Shown: one piece after another, positions 1-6,552 of the stretch
Numbering within the stretch: position 1 is the stretch's first letter
Layout of the letters: every line of letters starts with the position of its first letter
Notes under the pieces: model-generated
Told to the model about the DNA's origin: nothing
Seen by the model: the letters and a program-made list of their open reading frames with translations, nothing else
Database searches by the model: none
NCBI GenBank assembly: GCA_002841655.1
Contig: PHAH01000028.1
Location: 1 to 8,389 of the forward strand
DNA from: Candidatus Falkowbacteria bacterium HGW-Falkowbacteria-2
GTDB taxonomy: Bacteria; Patescibacteriota; Patescibacteriia; Patescibacteriales; UBA12465
Direction: 5' to 3'
DNA length: 8,389 nt
Translations under genes and position numbers: made by a program

Positions 1-443
1 GAATATTAGCAATTAATAGTGATGGAACAATAATGAGCCTTAATAGAATAGGCGGTCATATTCTTCATATCGAACCAAAGGAAGTAATTGGGAAACATGT
101 ATCAGAAGTATTTGGTTTTAAACCACATGTGTTAGAAGTTATAAATACCGGCAAGGGTTTTGAAAATAAGGAATTTACTATTAATACAAGGTTTGGAAAA
201 ACACAATTAATTAAAAGCGCTATCCCAATTATTAACGAAGAAGGCACAGTTGAAGTAGTTATTAATCTTTTTAGGGAAACAAAAAACTATATTCTACAAT
301 CACCAAAACCGTCGCATCAAGCCCGATTTACCTTTGATGATATAATTGGCACCAGTGAAGAGATAAAAAAAGTAAAAAATCAAGCGGAGGCTTTACAAAA
401 AGGCAAAAATAGCATATACTACTTAATAATAGCTAAAAATTAA
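1..443 (+). pseudogene. Truncated PAS / sigma-54 activator remnant (5' end outside window)
   Basis: The frame is open to the left edge, so the ATG at 33 is probably internal: the codons from nt 3 (reading ILAINSDGTI) already belong to a PAS fold. The PAS region runs to about nt 290, with the typical EVIGKHVSEVF segment at 81-113. A linker follows, then RFTFDDIIGTSEEIKK (about 324-374), which matches the entry of the AAA+ sigma-54 interaction domain in RocR/NtrC-type activators. In intact family members the Walker A motif (GESGTGKE) follows within about 20-25 residues, and several hundred more residues cover the ATPase and the Fis-type HTH. Here the protein drifts into an AT-rich tail (SIYYLIIAKN) and stops at 441-443. 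The other two frames do not restore a Walker A, so a single indel does not explain it. It therefore cannot hydrolyse ATP or activate sigma-54 promoters. GC is about 31% by hand count, far below clpP. It could be a transferred gene remnant or an assembly join. Confidence 0.7.
392..420 (+). promoter_or_regulatory. Probable sigma-70-type promoter of clpP
   Basis: TTTACA at 392-397 and TATACT at 415-420 each differ from consensus at one position and are separated by the ideal 17 bp. Transcription would begin near 427, giving a leader of about 30 nt before the clpP ATG. The promoter lies inside the last codons of the truncated upstream frame, exactly where resemblance to sigma-54 activators fades. 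The region is AT-rich, so chance matches are possible, but spacing and position support it. Confidence 0.55.
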
Positions 444-456
444 TTAATTTACCCAT

Positions 457-1038
457 ATGCCTTTAATCCCTACAGTAATCGAAAAAGAAGGTCATGTCGA
501 GAGGGCCTATGATATCTATTCCCGACTCCTTAAAGATCGCATTATTTTTCTAGGCGAACAGATAGATGACCACGTCGCGAATATTGTTATTGCCCAAATG
601 CTATTTCTGGCCGCTGAAGATAAAGAGAAAGATATTAAGTTCTACATTAATTCTCCTGGTGGCTCTGTATCGGCTGGTTTAGCCATTTACGACACCATGC
701 AATATATCAAAGCTCCCGTTTCCACTATCTGCGTTGGCCTAGCCGCCTCCATGGCTTCCGTCTTGCTAGCTGCAGGTGCTAAAGGCAAACGTCTTGCTCT
801 ACCAAACAGTGAGATCATGATCCATCAAGTGATGGGCGGGGCCGAGGGACAGGCATCAGACATTAAGATACGCGCCGAACATATTTTAAAAGTAAAAGAC
901 AAAATGAATCGTATTCTTGCCTCACATACTGGACAAAAAATCGCTACTATCGATAAGGACAGCGATCGCGACCGTTTCATGAGTGCCGATGAAGCTCTAA
1001 AATATGGGTTAATCGATAAAATTATATCACGAGAATAA
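457..1038 (+). CDS. clpP: ATP-dependent Clp protease proteolytic subunit ClpP
   Basis: This is a serine peptidase of family S14. ClpP forms a double heptameric barrel in the cytoplasm and degrades proteins unfolded and fed in by a Clp ATPase such as ClpX. At 193 residues it is full length for the family. The catalytic triad is intact: Ser98 in GLAASMAS, His123 in EIMIHQ, and Asp172 in DSDRDRFMSA, the same numbering as B. subtilis ClpP. The oxyanion-region motif NSPGGSV lies at 65-71. The N-terminus MPLIPTVIE matches mature ClpP axial-loop sequences and carries no extra propeptide, which supports this ATG. No Shine-Dalgarno sequence precedes it (the upstream bases are AT-rich followed by ACCCAT). 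No trigger factor or clpX gene flanks it in the window, although tig-clpP-clpX order is common in bacteria; its left neighbour is a broken gene. It converges with the minus-strand surface cluster across a shared terminator. Confidence 0.97.
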   Translation: MPLIPTVIEKEGHVERAYDIYSRLLKDRIIFLGEQIDDHVANIVIAQMLFLAAEDKEKDIKFYINSPGGSVSAGLAIYDTMQYIKAPVSTICVGLAASMASVLLAAGAKGKRLALPNSEIMIHQVMGGAEGQASDIKIRAEHILKVKDKMNRILASHTGQKIATIDKDSDRDRFMSADEALKYGLIDKIISRE

Positions 1039-1058
1039 TCTAGACAAATCTACATATC

Positions 1059-1092
1059 AAAAAAGACTCGCCGAAGATGCGAGTCTTTTTTT
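1059..1092. terminator. Bidirectional intrinsic terminator between clpP and the surface cluster
   Basis: A perfect 7-bp stem GACTCGC/GCGAGTC (1065-1071 with 1079-1085) encloses a 7-nt loop. It is preceded by six A (1059-1064) and followed by seven T (1086-1092), so the pairing can extend to 13 bp. Read from either strand the hairpin is followed by a U tract. It lies 20 nt after the clpP stop and 14 nt beyond the stop of the 329-residue minus-strand gene, so it can end both convergent transcripts. Confidence 0.92.
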
Positions 1093-1106
1093 ATTGTTGG
1101 TTGCTA

Positions 1107-2096
1107 TTATTTTTTCATTAAAGTTACTGCCATCATTCTAAATATTTCCAGATAAGGCGCTGTCTCACCTGCTCTAATGTAGGACAAGACGTAAATTCGA
1201 CTACCATTTTCACCTAGAAAATAAGCAATATAACCATCAGCACTTAAGATGCCGGGTCCAAAATTGCTATCTATGAAACGATCAGCATTCAAGCTATTTA
1301 CGTCAGAAAACTGAGTCTTATACCACGCCAGGATGTCCACATATTGCGACTCACTATCTTCATGGGAAATCTGAATAAAAGAATCGTCGGGAGCGGAGAA
1401 CAAAGTAGCATCTGGACTTACTGAATCCACTACCCAGGCATTTGGATACAATAGGGCAAAGGTTTGCTCCGCCGGGGCATAAAGAGAAAGTTTACGATTT
1501 TCAGACAGCTTTCCGGGGCCAGTTGGGTCATAGCCACTTAAGAGCTCTGTGCGATCGTCAAAACCATCGCCATCGCTATCAGCGGCCTGAGGATTAAGAC
1601 CTAAATATAGTTCAGCAGCATCACTTAAACCATCAACATCAGCATCAGCCATAACTGGCAGAATAATTTCTGGAGCTGGCTCCTCTATAATTTCTTCAAC
1701 TGAACTAGTGGCCACTGCCTCCACCACTGGAGCCTTCGGCACGATTAAATCAATCGGTGTTACCACTTCATCAGCTACTGGTGTTTTTATGGGCTCCTGG
1801 ATTATGGTCTGATTACTACCCTCCATTGCCGGCAATATTAAAAAGCGATAGGCAAGAAAGAAGATAACCCCGACCACAACAATTCCGGAAGATATAATGA
1901 TTATGCCGGTTGATTTGGCTTTTTGGTGAGTTTCCGAGCTGTGAGCAGAAGTCTGCTTAGAACCTTCAGCGGCGCCATAACTAGTGGCGCTAAAACGAGA
2001 AAAAGCCGGCATATTTTTGACCGTAAAATCTTTCTCAAGTTTCGACCACATGTCGTTATTTGGTTTCTCTAATTCTTTAGTCTTCGTTTTATCCAT
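1107..2096 (-). CDS. Single-pass membrane protein with TSP3 calcium repeats and C-terminal globular domain
   Basis: This 329-residue protein is predicted to be anchored in the cytoplasmic membrane. Residues 1-61 are hydrophilic and basic before the membrane segment, which suggests they are cytoplasmic. A transmembrane helix spans about 64-88. A Pro/Val/Glu-rich linker (about 95-148) follows. Next come two thrombospondin type 3-like repeats, DADVDGLSD (151-159) and DSDGDGFDD (173-181), whose spaced Asp residues bind calcium in known TSP3 proteins. Residues about 203-329 form a separate domain beginning LSLYAPAEQTFALLYPNAW, a pattern reminiscent of PsbP/DcrB-type alpha-beta folds; that match is from memory and weak. 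The ATG lies 3 nt after the stop of the 62-residue gene, which suggests translational coupling, and there is no Shine-Dalgarno sequence. The TM-linker-TSP3 order and the GYDPTGPGKL ending of the repeat section mirror the 228-residue neighbour, so the two are likely paralogs. It is the last gene of the cluster, before the shared terminator. Specific function is unknown. Confidence 0.88.
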   Translation of the reverse strand: MDKTKTKELEKPNNDMWSKLEKDFTVKNMPAFSRFSATSYGAAEGSKQTSAHSSETHQKAKSTGIIIISSGIVVVGVIFFLAYRFLILPAMEGSNQTIIQEPIKTPVADEVVTPIDLIVPKAPVVEAVATSSVEEIIEEPAPEIILPVMADADVDGLSDAAELYLGLNPQAADSDGDGFDDRTELLSGYDPTGPGKLSENRKLSLYAPAEQTFALLYPNAWVVDSVSPDATLFSAPDDSFIQISHEDSESQYVDILAWYKTQFSDVNSLNADRFIDSNFGPGILSADGYIAYFLGENGSRIYVLSYIRAGETAPYLEIFRMMAVTLMKK

Positions 2097-2099
2097 AGT

Positions 2100-2288
2100 C
2101 TAGGCTGCTAAATAGTAAAAGCCGGCAAACACCAAAACTGCAAGCACCACAATTGGCACAATCCAATGCCAAGCCTTACCTTTTAGTGGCATATTTAACT
2201 TCGGCATCACGTGTACGCGCAAATAGAGCCGAACGCCATCTTGGCCGGCTCCATGCTTTCGATTTCCTGTGGATTTATTAATGCTCAT
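2100..2288 (-). CDS. Small basic tail-anchored membrane protein
   Basis: A 62-residue protein that I do not recognise as a named family. Residues 1-41 are strongly basic (Lys5, Arg10, Lys11, Arg20, Arg24, Lys30, Lys36, Lys38) with almost no acidic residues. Residues about 42-60 form one hydrophobic helix (IVPIVVLAVLVFAGFYYL), and the protein ends two alanines later. By the positive-inside rule the N-terminal part should be cytoplasmic, with almost nothing outside. It sits 15 nt after the 228-residue TSP3 gene and 3 nt before the 329-residue TSP3 gene, so it is probably co-translated with both. No Shine-Dalgarno sequence is visible, and Met28 or Met33 could be alternative starts. The clean membrane helix and the tight fit between two real genes support coding. 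It could be a small assembly partner of the TSP3 proteins, but that is inference. Confidence 0.72.
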   Translation of the reverse strand: MSINKSTGNRKHGAGQDGVRLYLRVHVMPKLNMPLKGKAWHWIVPIVVLAVLVFAGFYYLAA

Positions 2289-2303
2289 AGGCGGATAGAC
2301 GAC

Positions 2304-2990
2304 TTATTGCAGTCTGCCTTCTCCTTTCGGGTTATAGCCATTCCTAACTTCATCGCCATCACTAAACCCATCGCCATCACTATCTGGATTTAGAGGGTCA
2401 GTTCCGTAAACGTAAATCTCTTCATAATCAGAGAGGCCATCAAAATCAGAATCAATCAAATTCGGGTCAGTGCCCAAAGTAGCCTCCTGAACATCTGTGA
2501 GGCTATCGCCATCAGAGTCAACTGGTGCAACGACGATGGGATTCTCGTCAACTGGGGCAATAGGATCGTTGATCTGAGGTTCTTCAATTACTGGCGAAAT
2601 GACATTGTCTTCAATAACTGGAGTAACAACATTATTATCAACCACATTTGAGTTTGTTGGGGTGTTAACTGGTGGCACAACAACACCGCTGTTTACATCT
2701 AAAACCTCATCTTCGCTTGGCTGGATAAATTTAGAATAAATAAGATAAGCGGCAGCGCCCATAATAACTGCTCCCAGGATGATAATGAGAACTGTTTTAA
2801 TCTTTGGACCGTGCTTTCCGCCGTCCGAATCCCCTTCCTCAGCGTATTGATGAGCAGCTAGGCCGGCCGGCTGCGCCTCGATGTTTACATCACCTTGTGA
2901 TACATGAGGGGCGCCGTTATCTGTCTCGGCAAAAATGTCGTCGACAGCTGATTTAGCGGCGACTGGCTGGTTGTTGAGTTCGTTAAACAT
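2304..2990 (-). CDS. Single-pass membrane protein with three TSP3 calcium-binding repeats
   Basis: A 228-residue protein. Residues 1-65 are hydrophilic, include a VDDIFAETD segment (16-24), and end in Lys/His just before the membrane helix at about 66-85, so the N-terminus is probably cytoplasmic. Residues 90-157 form a low-complexity Val/Pro/Asn/Asp linker (repeated VVTPVIEDN / VISPVIEE). Residues 158-222 hold three TSP3-like repeats, DSDGDSLTD, DSDFDGLSD and DSDGDGFSD, spaced 22-23 residues apart. In known thrombospondin type 3 domains such Asp side chains coordinate calcium. The protein stops soon after the last repeat, so unlike its 329-residue paralog it has no C-terminal globular domain. 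The longest gap in the cluster (65 nt), with a candidate -10 box, lies upstream. No Shine-Dalgarno sequence precedes the ATG. A likely role is a calcium-stabilised spacer or docking stalk on the cell surface; this is inferred from architecture. Confidence 0.9.
   Translation of the reverse strand: MFNELNNQPVAAKSAVDDIFAETDNGAPHVSQGDVNIEAQPAGLAAHQYAEEGDSDGGKHGPKIKTVLIIILGAVIMGAAAYLIYSKFIQPSEDEVLDVNSGVVVPPVNTPTNSNVVDNNVVTPVIEDNVISPVIEEPQINDPIAPVDENPIVVAPVDSDGDSLTDVQEATLGTDPNLIDSDFDGLSDYEEIYVYGTDPLNPDSDGDGFSDGDEVRNGYNPKGEGRLQ
2325..2519 (-). repeat. Three TSP3-like repeats, with 13-bp direct DNA repeats
   Basis: These bases encode residues 158-222 of the 228-residue protein: three Asp-rich units of 22-23 residues. 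At DNA level CATCGCCATCACT occurs twice, at 2351-2363 and 2369-2381, 18 bp (six codons) apart, because the peptide SDGD is repeated. Related CATCGCCATCGCT lies at 1565-1577 in the paralogous gene. The pattern comes from protein repeats, not from a mobile or CRISPR element. Confidence 0.8.
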
Positions 2991-3025
2991 AGTATTCTAA
3001 ATTATTTTTAGCAGATAGTATTTTT

Positions 3026-3031
3026 ATTATA
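3026..3031 (-). promoter_or_regulatory. Candidate -10 box ahead of the TM-TSP3 gene
   Basis: On the minus strand these bases read TATAAT, an exact consensus -10, inside the only sizeable intergenic gap of the cluster (2991-3055). Transcription would start near 3019, leaving about 29 nt before the ATG at 2990. No convincing -35 element is found at 16-18 bp, and there is no extended TGn. The gap is very AT-rich, so chance is possible. If real, it gives the last three genes an internal promoter. Confidence 0.35.
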
Positions 3032-3055
3032 GATGATTTCGATTAAAAATGCATC

Positions 3056-3367
3056 TTAGCGATTTCCTTCGTTATTGAGCGACTCTAAATTGGTAACAAC
3101 ATCAGCCTCGGTACGGATAATTTTATAGGAAATAACCTCTCCGTTTTCATCACGTCCAAGAACCTGAACACGAGTATCTTCTTGCAGGCCAAGCTCTACC
3201 TTTTCCTGATTTTCCATAAAATGAACAGCTATGGGAGTTTCCTCAACGGAAATATCGGGGGAATTTGGTTCACTTTCTTTTTGCAAATAAGTATACACGG
3301 CCCAAGCCGCAGCGAGCAAAAGCAGAACAATGACTACTGGCATCAATATTTTTTTTGGTAATTGCAT
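3056..3367 (-). CDS. Small membrane-anchored protein of unknown function
   Basis: A 103-residue protein that I do not recognise. It begins with a short basic stretch (Lys5, Lys6) and a hydrophobic segment at about 7-27 (ILMPVVIVLLLLAAAWAVYTYL). There is no clear signal peptidase I site, lipobox or prepilin motif, so this is probably an uncleaved anchor with the remainder outside the membrane. Residues 28-103 are hydrophilic and acidic, with alternating patterns such as VELGLQEDTRVQVLG and VISYKII that would suit a small beta-rich fold. It starts 11 nt after the stop of the 1057-residue secreted protein, so both are very likely on one transcript. No Shine-Dalgarno sequence is seen; the bases upstream are ATTTAATCGAAT. 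A role in holding or exporting the large upstream-encoded proteins is possible but is only an inference from position. Confidence 0.8.
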   Translation of the reverse strand: MQLPKKILMPVVIVLLLLAAAWAVYTYLQKESEPNSPDISVEETPIAVHFMENQEKVELGLQEDTRVQVLGRDENGEVISYKIIRTEADVVTNLESLNNEGNR

Positions 3368-3378
3368 ATTCGATTAAA

Positions 3379-6300
3379 TTAATTACTTGAGTCACCACTT
3401 GCTGATATATAGCAGCCTAAATATGAAACTGCACAAGTATTTTCACCGTTGGCATTACAGCAATATTGACTTAGTCCGCAGGCAATCTCGCCATTACAAC
3501 ACTGCTGTGTTGTTGGGTCATAGCAGGTCTCGCCGCACGATTGCAAGGGGCTCTGGCAATTCTTAGCCCCGCTGGTCATGCCATCAGTACCGCCACCACC
3601 AGGATCTTCTTCAATTGCGCAAAAGATAAAGCTAGCAGCACAAGTATTGTTAGTGCAACAAGTCTGGTTTAGACCACATACATTGCCGCCGTCATTGCAA
3701 CACTTTTGCGTTGCTGGATTATAGCATGCCTCACCACACATCAGTTGATTGCTTGGACAGGGGCTTGTTTCTTCAATTTCACAACGACCATTTGGCCAAG
3801 CCTCGTCATTCCATACGAATCCGTCTAGGCAAGAACAACTCTGCGCTTCACAGTCATACTGACCATTGCAATTATAGAATCCCACTGGGCAACTAGCTGT
3901 GCAGGATCCACTCTGAGTTGAACACTTATTGGAGTTCAGGCCACAGTTTTCAGGGTTAGTGCGGTAGTAGCATTTATCGTCACAACGATATTGCGATGGA
4001 CCACAGTCAGCGCATTCGGTATTACTTTCGCAGCCCGGAACTTCATCGTCACAATCATACCAGCCTTCACTACATACACACTGACCATAAATTGGGTACT
4101 GATTCTGGGCGTCGCATTGGCAATCAGCCAAGCACTGGCCGTCTCCCTCCCAAGGAATTGTCCCTGAGCTAGTAACTAGCTTAGTTTGACAGATACCGTC
4201 ACCGCAATAACCACCACCTTCCTCTGGTCCGCCACCAAGATATCCGCAGTAAATTTGATTATTTAAAATTGGGAATGGAACCACATCACCAACCTTGGTG
4301 ATGCAACCATATTGCAGATTGGAATGGCTTGAATTAATCTGACTACGGTTTAAAATAATACCGCTCGTGCCATCACAATTTTCGTGCCCGTCATTATAGT
4401 ATCCGCCACGACCCTCGAGATTCGGTTGTTGACGCACGCCATCGCCGCAGTAGCTATTTATACCCAAATTAAATTCCCTAATTGATTCTGCACCAAACTC
4501 ATTAACTGCCTTAATTTTGATAGGAAATGAAGCGTTAATAGCGGTTGGCTTGCCACTTAAGGCATAAAATAGAGTGGGGGTGGCAGCAGTGGCTCCGCGC
4601 GATATTCCAAACAATGACAAGACGCGTTTAAAAATTGATCTTGCTTGTGGGGGCGTGCCGGTATCATCCATAACCTGAGAAGTGTTGGTAATTGTAATAC
4701 CAGCCGGCAGAGGACCTTCAGCACTGTAAGTGATAGTGTGGTCACCCTGAGTCCGCCAACCTAACCCGCAATAGTATGAATAACCAACACGAACAGCCTT
4801 GGCACAATTAAAGTCCAATAGTGGATGTTCAGCTTTGACAAGAATATTAATCTGTCTCGTAGAAGAATTGTTATAGCTATCCTTAGCCGTGACCACATAG
4901 ACAAAATTGGTGTCACGTGAATATTGTGTCTTCGGAATCAAATGATATTTTAAAGTATAGTGAACTGTATCACCGACGCGATTTGAAGTCTCACCCATGA
5001 AAGTCGCATTAGAGGCTGAGAGTAAATCAAAAGGGCCAGAACTATATTGAGCTTTGGCAATAGTGTAAGAAACTGGTTGGTGCTTATCGGTAATACTAAA
5101 GCGCACATAAAGCGCAAGTGTATTGCTTGGATAATACTGAATATCTTCGGAGTGAATAAGTGGGGCGCCATTTTTAATTGTTATCGGAGTTACCGTCGCT
5201 AAAGTGCCTCCTCTTCCATCGGAAACCGTTAATGACATGTTATAGGTTCCGGGAGCGCCTGCTGATTGCGCATATACTTTTTTCTGGTTTGGATTAGTTG
5301 TATCCATCAGAATAGGAGGGCTGCCAACATTATTATTATTTTTCCAGCCTGTCCAGGTTGTCCCGCTTGTATTGAGTGACCACTGCAAAGGATTGCCTTC
5401 TGGATCAACTACTCTAATTGAACCGTTAAACGCTTGATCAGTTTCGCCTTGTAAATTTGTCGAGATTAGAACCGGAGGATTATTATCGCTTGAGCCAATG
5501 TAAGCTGATCCACTTAAAACACATCCGAACTCCTCTAATTGACCCTCCATGGTATTGTAGCCGAGCGGCTTCGTTTCCATTGAGGCGCATAAACTAAAAT
5601 TAGAACCAGTGGCATCACCGCTATATACATAAGCATAACTTCCGGCGGGCAACTCCAATAAACCATCATTTGGCTGCGGATCACCGAAAGCCTTAGTCTC
5701 CTCGTTCCAGCAAGTTACCGGGTCATAGCCAGCACAAGCACCCAAACTGTTAATCGGGTCGGTAAGGTTTTGAGCTGCTCCTACCTGAGGAAGGAAAAGC
5801 GATTGCCAGCTAGGCCAAACTGAGATTGAGTTTAAAGGGATATAGGTGCCAGCGCCCAATACAGGATATTTGTTATTCTTATTTTTGAAATTTGCTAAGG
5901 CAAAACGCACTTCCCCAAGAGAGCCAAGACGTCTAACATCACGCGCGACTTTCGATCGCAAATTGTCACAATATACTCCTTTTCCACAATCTTCATCTGT
6001 GTAGCAAACATCATTCTCTTTAGGTAAGCATCTCCCCGGAGCATCACCGGCGCCAACACATTCATTGCCCGAGGCGCAATCTCCGTCTGTCGTGCAGCGT
6101 AAACTTGAAATTGCACATTGTCCGGCAGCGCTCAAATTACTATTGAAGCGCCAATGTTTAATAATTTGTCCAAGGACATCCACCGTCTTAAAGTCTGGGT
6201 TTTGATTATATGAAATCAAGTAGATATTAGTATAGATAGTCTGATTGGCAGTATTTACATTAGCGGCATTCACGTAGACGGTGCGTCCATCACGAACCGC

Positions 6301-6552
6301 ATCATACCCATCTACAATAAGAGATTGCGGGGAACCAGAAAAGCCTTGATTGCTGTACCAACGAGAAGCACTGTAATGATTTGGGTTCGGCAATATACGC
6401 ACCGCAATGACATCACTATCATCCCCTGCTACACCGGGCTGGAATTGAAGGTCGCCACCGGGAGCCACGTCAGCTTTTCCCGCAAGCGGGAGAAACATGA
6501 AAATCATCACGGCAAGGCCGGCTAATTTAAAAAGATAGCGATAGTGCTTCAT
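3379..6552 (-). CDS. Large secreted surface protein: pilin-like segment, Ig-like domains, Cys-rich C-terminal modules
   Basis: A 1057-residue exported protein. Residues 1-27 are a Sec signal peptide: Lys/Arg start, hydrophobic core, and AGKA before Asp28 as a plausible signal peptidase I site. Residues 146-195 hold eight Cys in C-x-x-D-x-D-C-like units. Residues about 200-240 (VRRLGSLGEVRFALANFKN, then NKYPVLGAGTYIP) resemble the start of the globular part of GspG/type IV pilins. About 357-460 is a cadherin/Ig-like domain (NNPPVL start, DPEGNPLQW, VSDGRGG). About 461-575 is a second beta domain. About 580-700 resembles a putative-Ig (He_PIG) domain with LPAGITI and LSGKPT, split by an insertion. 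Residues 702-1047 contain 46 Cys in 346 residues, including a CGDG...ENCDG unit like Myxococcus Cys-rich repeats and two tandem 10-Cys modules. No C-terminal sorting signal or membrane helix is visible. The ATG is 16 nt after the previous stop, without a Shine-Dalgarno sequence. It is probably an adhesin or structural surface protein; the target is unknown. Confidence 0.93.
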   Translation of the reverse strand: MKHYRYLFKLAGLAVMIFMFLPLAGKADVAPGGDLQFQPGVAGDDSDVIAVRILPNPNHYSASRWYSNQGFSGSPQSLIVDGYDAVRDGRTVYVNAANVNTANQTIYTNIYLISYNQNPDFKTVDVLGQIIKHWRFNSNLSAAGQCAISSLRCTTDGDCASGNECVGAGDAPGRCLPKENDVCYTDEDCGKGVYCDNLRSKVARDVRRLGSLGEVRFALANFKNKNNKYPVLGAGTYIPLNSISVWPSWQSLFLPQVGAAQNLTDPINSLGACAGYDPVTCWNEETKAFGDPQPNDGLLELPAGSYAYVYSGDATGSNFSLCASMETKPLGYNTMEGQLEEFGCVLSGSAYIGSSDNNPPVLISTNLQGETDQAFNGSIRVVDPEGNPLQWSLNTSGTTWTGWKNNNNVGSPPILMDTTNPNQKKVYAQSAGAPGTYNMSLTVSDGRGGTLATVTPITIKNGAPLIHSEDIQYYPSNTLALYVRFSITDKHQPVSYTIAKAQYSSGPFDLLSASNATFMGETSNRVGDTVHYTLKYHLIPKTQYSRDTNFVYVVTAKDSYNNSSTRQINILVKAEHPLLDFNCAKAVRVGYSYYCGLGWRTQGDHTITYSAEGPLPAGITITNTSQVMDDTGTPPQARSIFKRVLSLFGISRGATAATPTLFYALSGKPTAINASFPIKIKAVNEFGAESIREFNLGINSYCGDGVRQQPNLEGRGGYYNDGHENCDGTSGIILNRSQINSSHSNLQYGCITKVGDVVPFPILNNQIYCGYLGGGPEEGGGYCGDGICQTKLVTSSGTIPWEGDGQCLADCQCDAQNQYPIYGQCVCSEGWYDCDDEVPGCESNTECADCGPSQYRCDDKCYYRTNPENCGLNSNKCSTQSGSCTASCPVGFYNCNGQYDCEAQSCSCLDGFVWNDEAWPNGRCEIEETSPCPSNQLMCGEACYNPATQKCCNDGGNVCGLNQTCCTNNTCAASFIFCAIEEDPGGGGTDGMTSGAKNCQSPLQSCGETCYDPTTQQCCNGEIACGLSQYCCNANGENTCAVSYLGCYISASGDSSN
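3412..3759 (-). repeat. Tandem 10-cysteine modules at the C-terminus of the large secreted protein
   Basis: Two homologous modules, residues 932-978 (nt 3619-3759) and 999-1047 (nt 3412-3558), share the pattern C-x6-C-x3-C-x7-CC-x5/6-C-x5-CC-x4/7-C-x6-C. They match at CGE(A/T)CY(N/D)P(A/T)TQ(K/Q)CCN and CGL(N/S)Q. A 20-residue Gly-rich linker separates them. A divergent partial copy begins at Cys850 (C-x6-C-x3-C-x8-C, nt about 3943-4005). Ten Cys per unit would allow five disulfides, as in small knotted or granulin-like domains. The pairing is inferred. Confidence 0.85.

Noticed and set aside
400..443. Simple frameshift in the sigma-54 activator fragment
   Set aside because: Neither alternative frame after nt 400 yields the expected Walker A sequence; both meet stops quickly.
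2211..2393. A 60-codon + strand frame across the 62- and 228-residue genes
   Set aside because: It is antisense to two supported genes and its peptide mirrors the Asp repeats (repeated IAI); it is a shadow frame.
2345..2530. Short direct repeats resembling a CRISPR or tandem array
   Set aside because: The CATCGCCATCACT repeats are 18 bp apart and in frame with Asp-Gly TSP3 codons; there are no spacer-like units of constant size.
2855..2875. GGCCGGCC palindrome as an operator or recombination site
   Set aside because: It sits inside the coding sequence of the 228-residue protein and encodes ordinary Ala/Gly codons; there is no supporting context.
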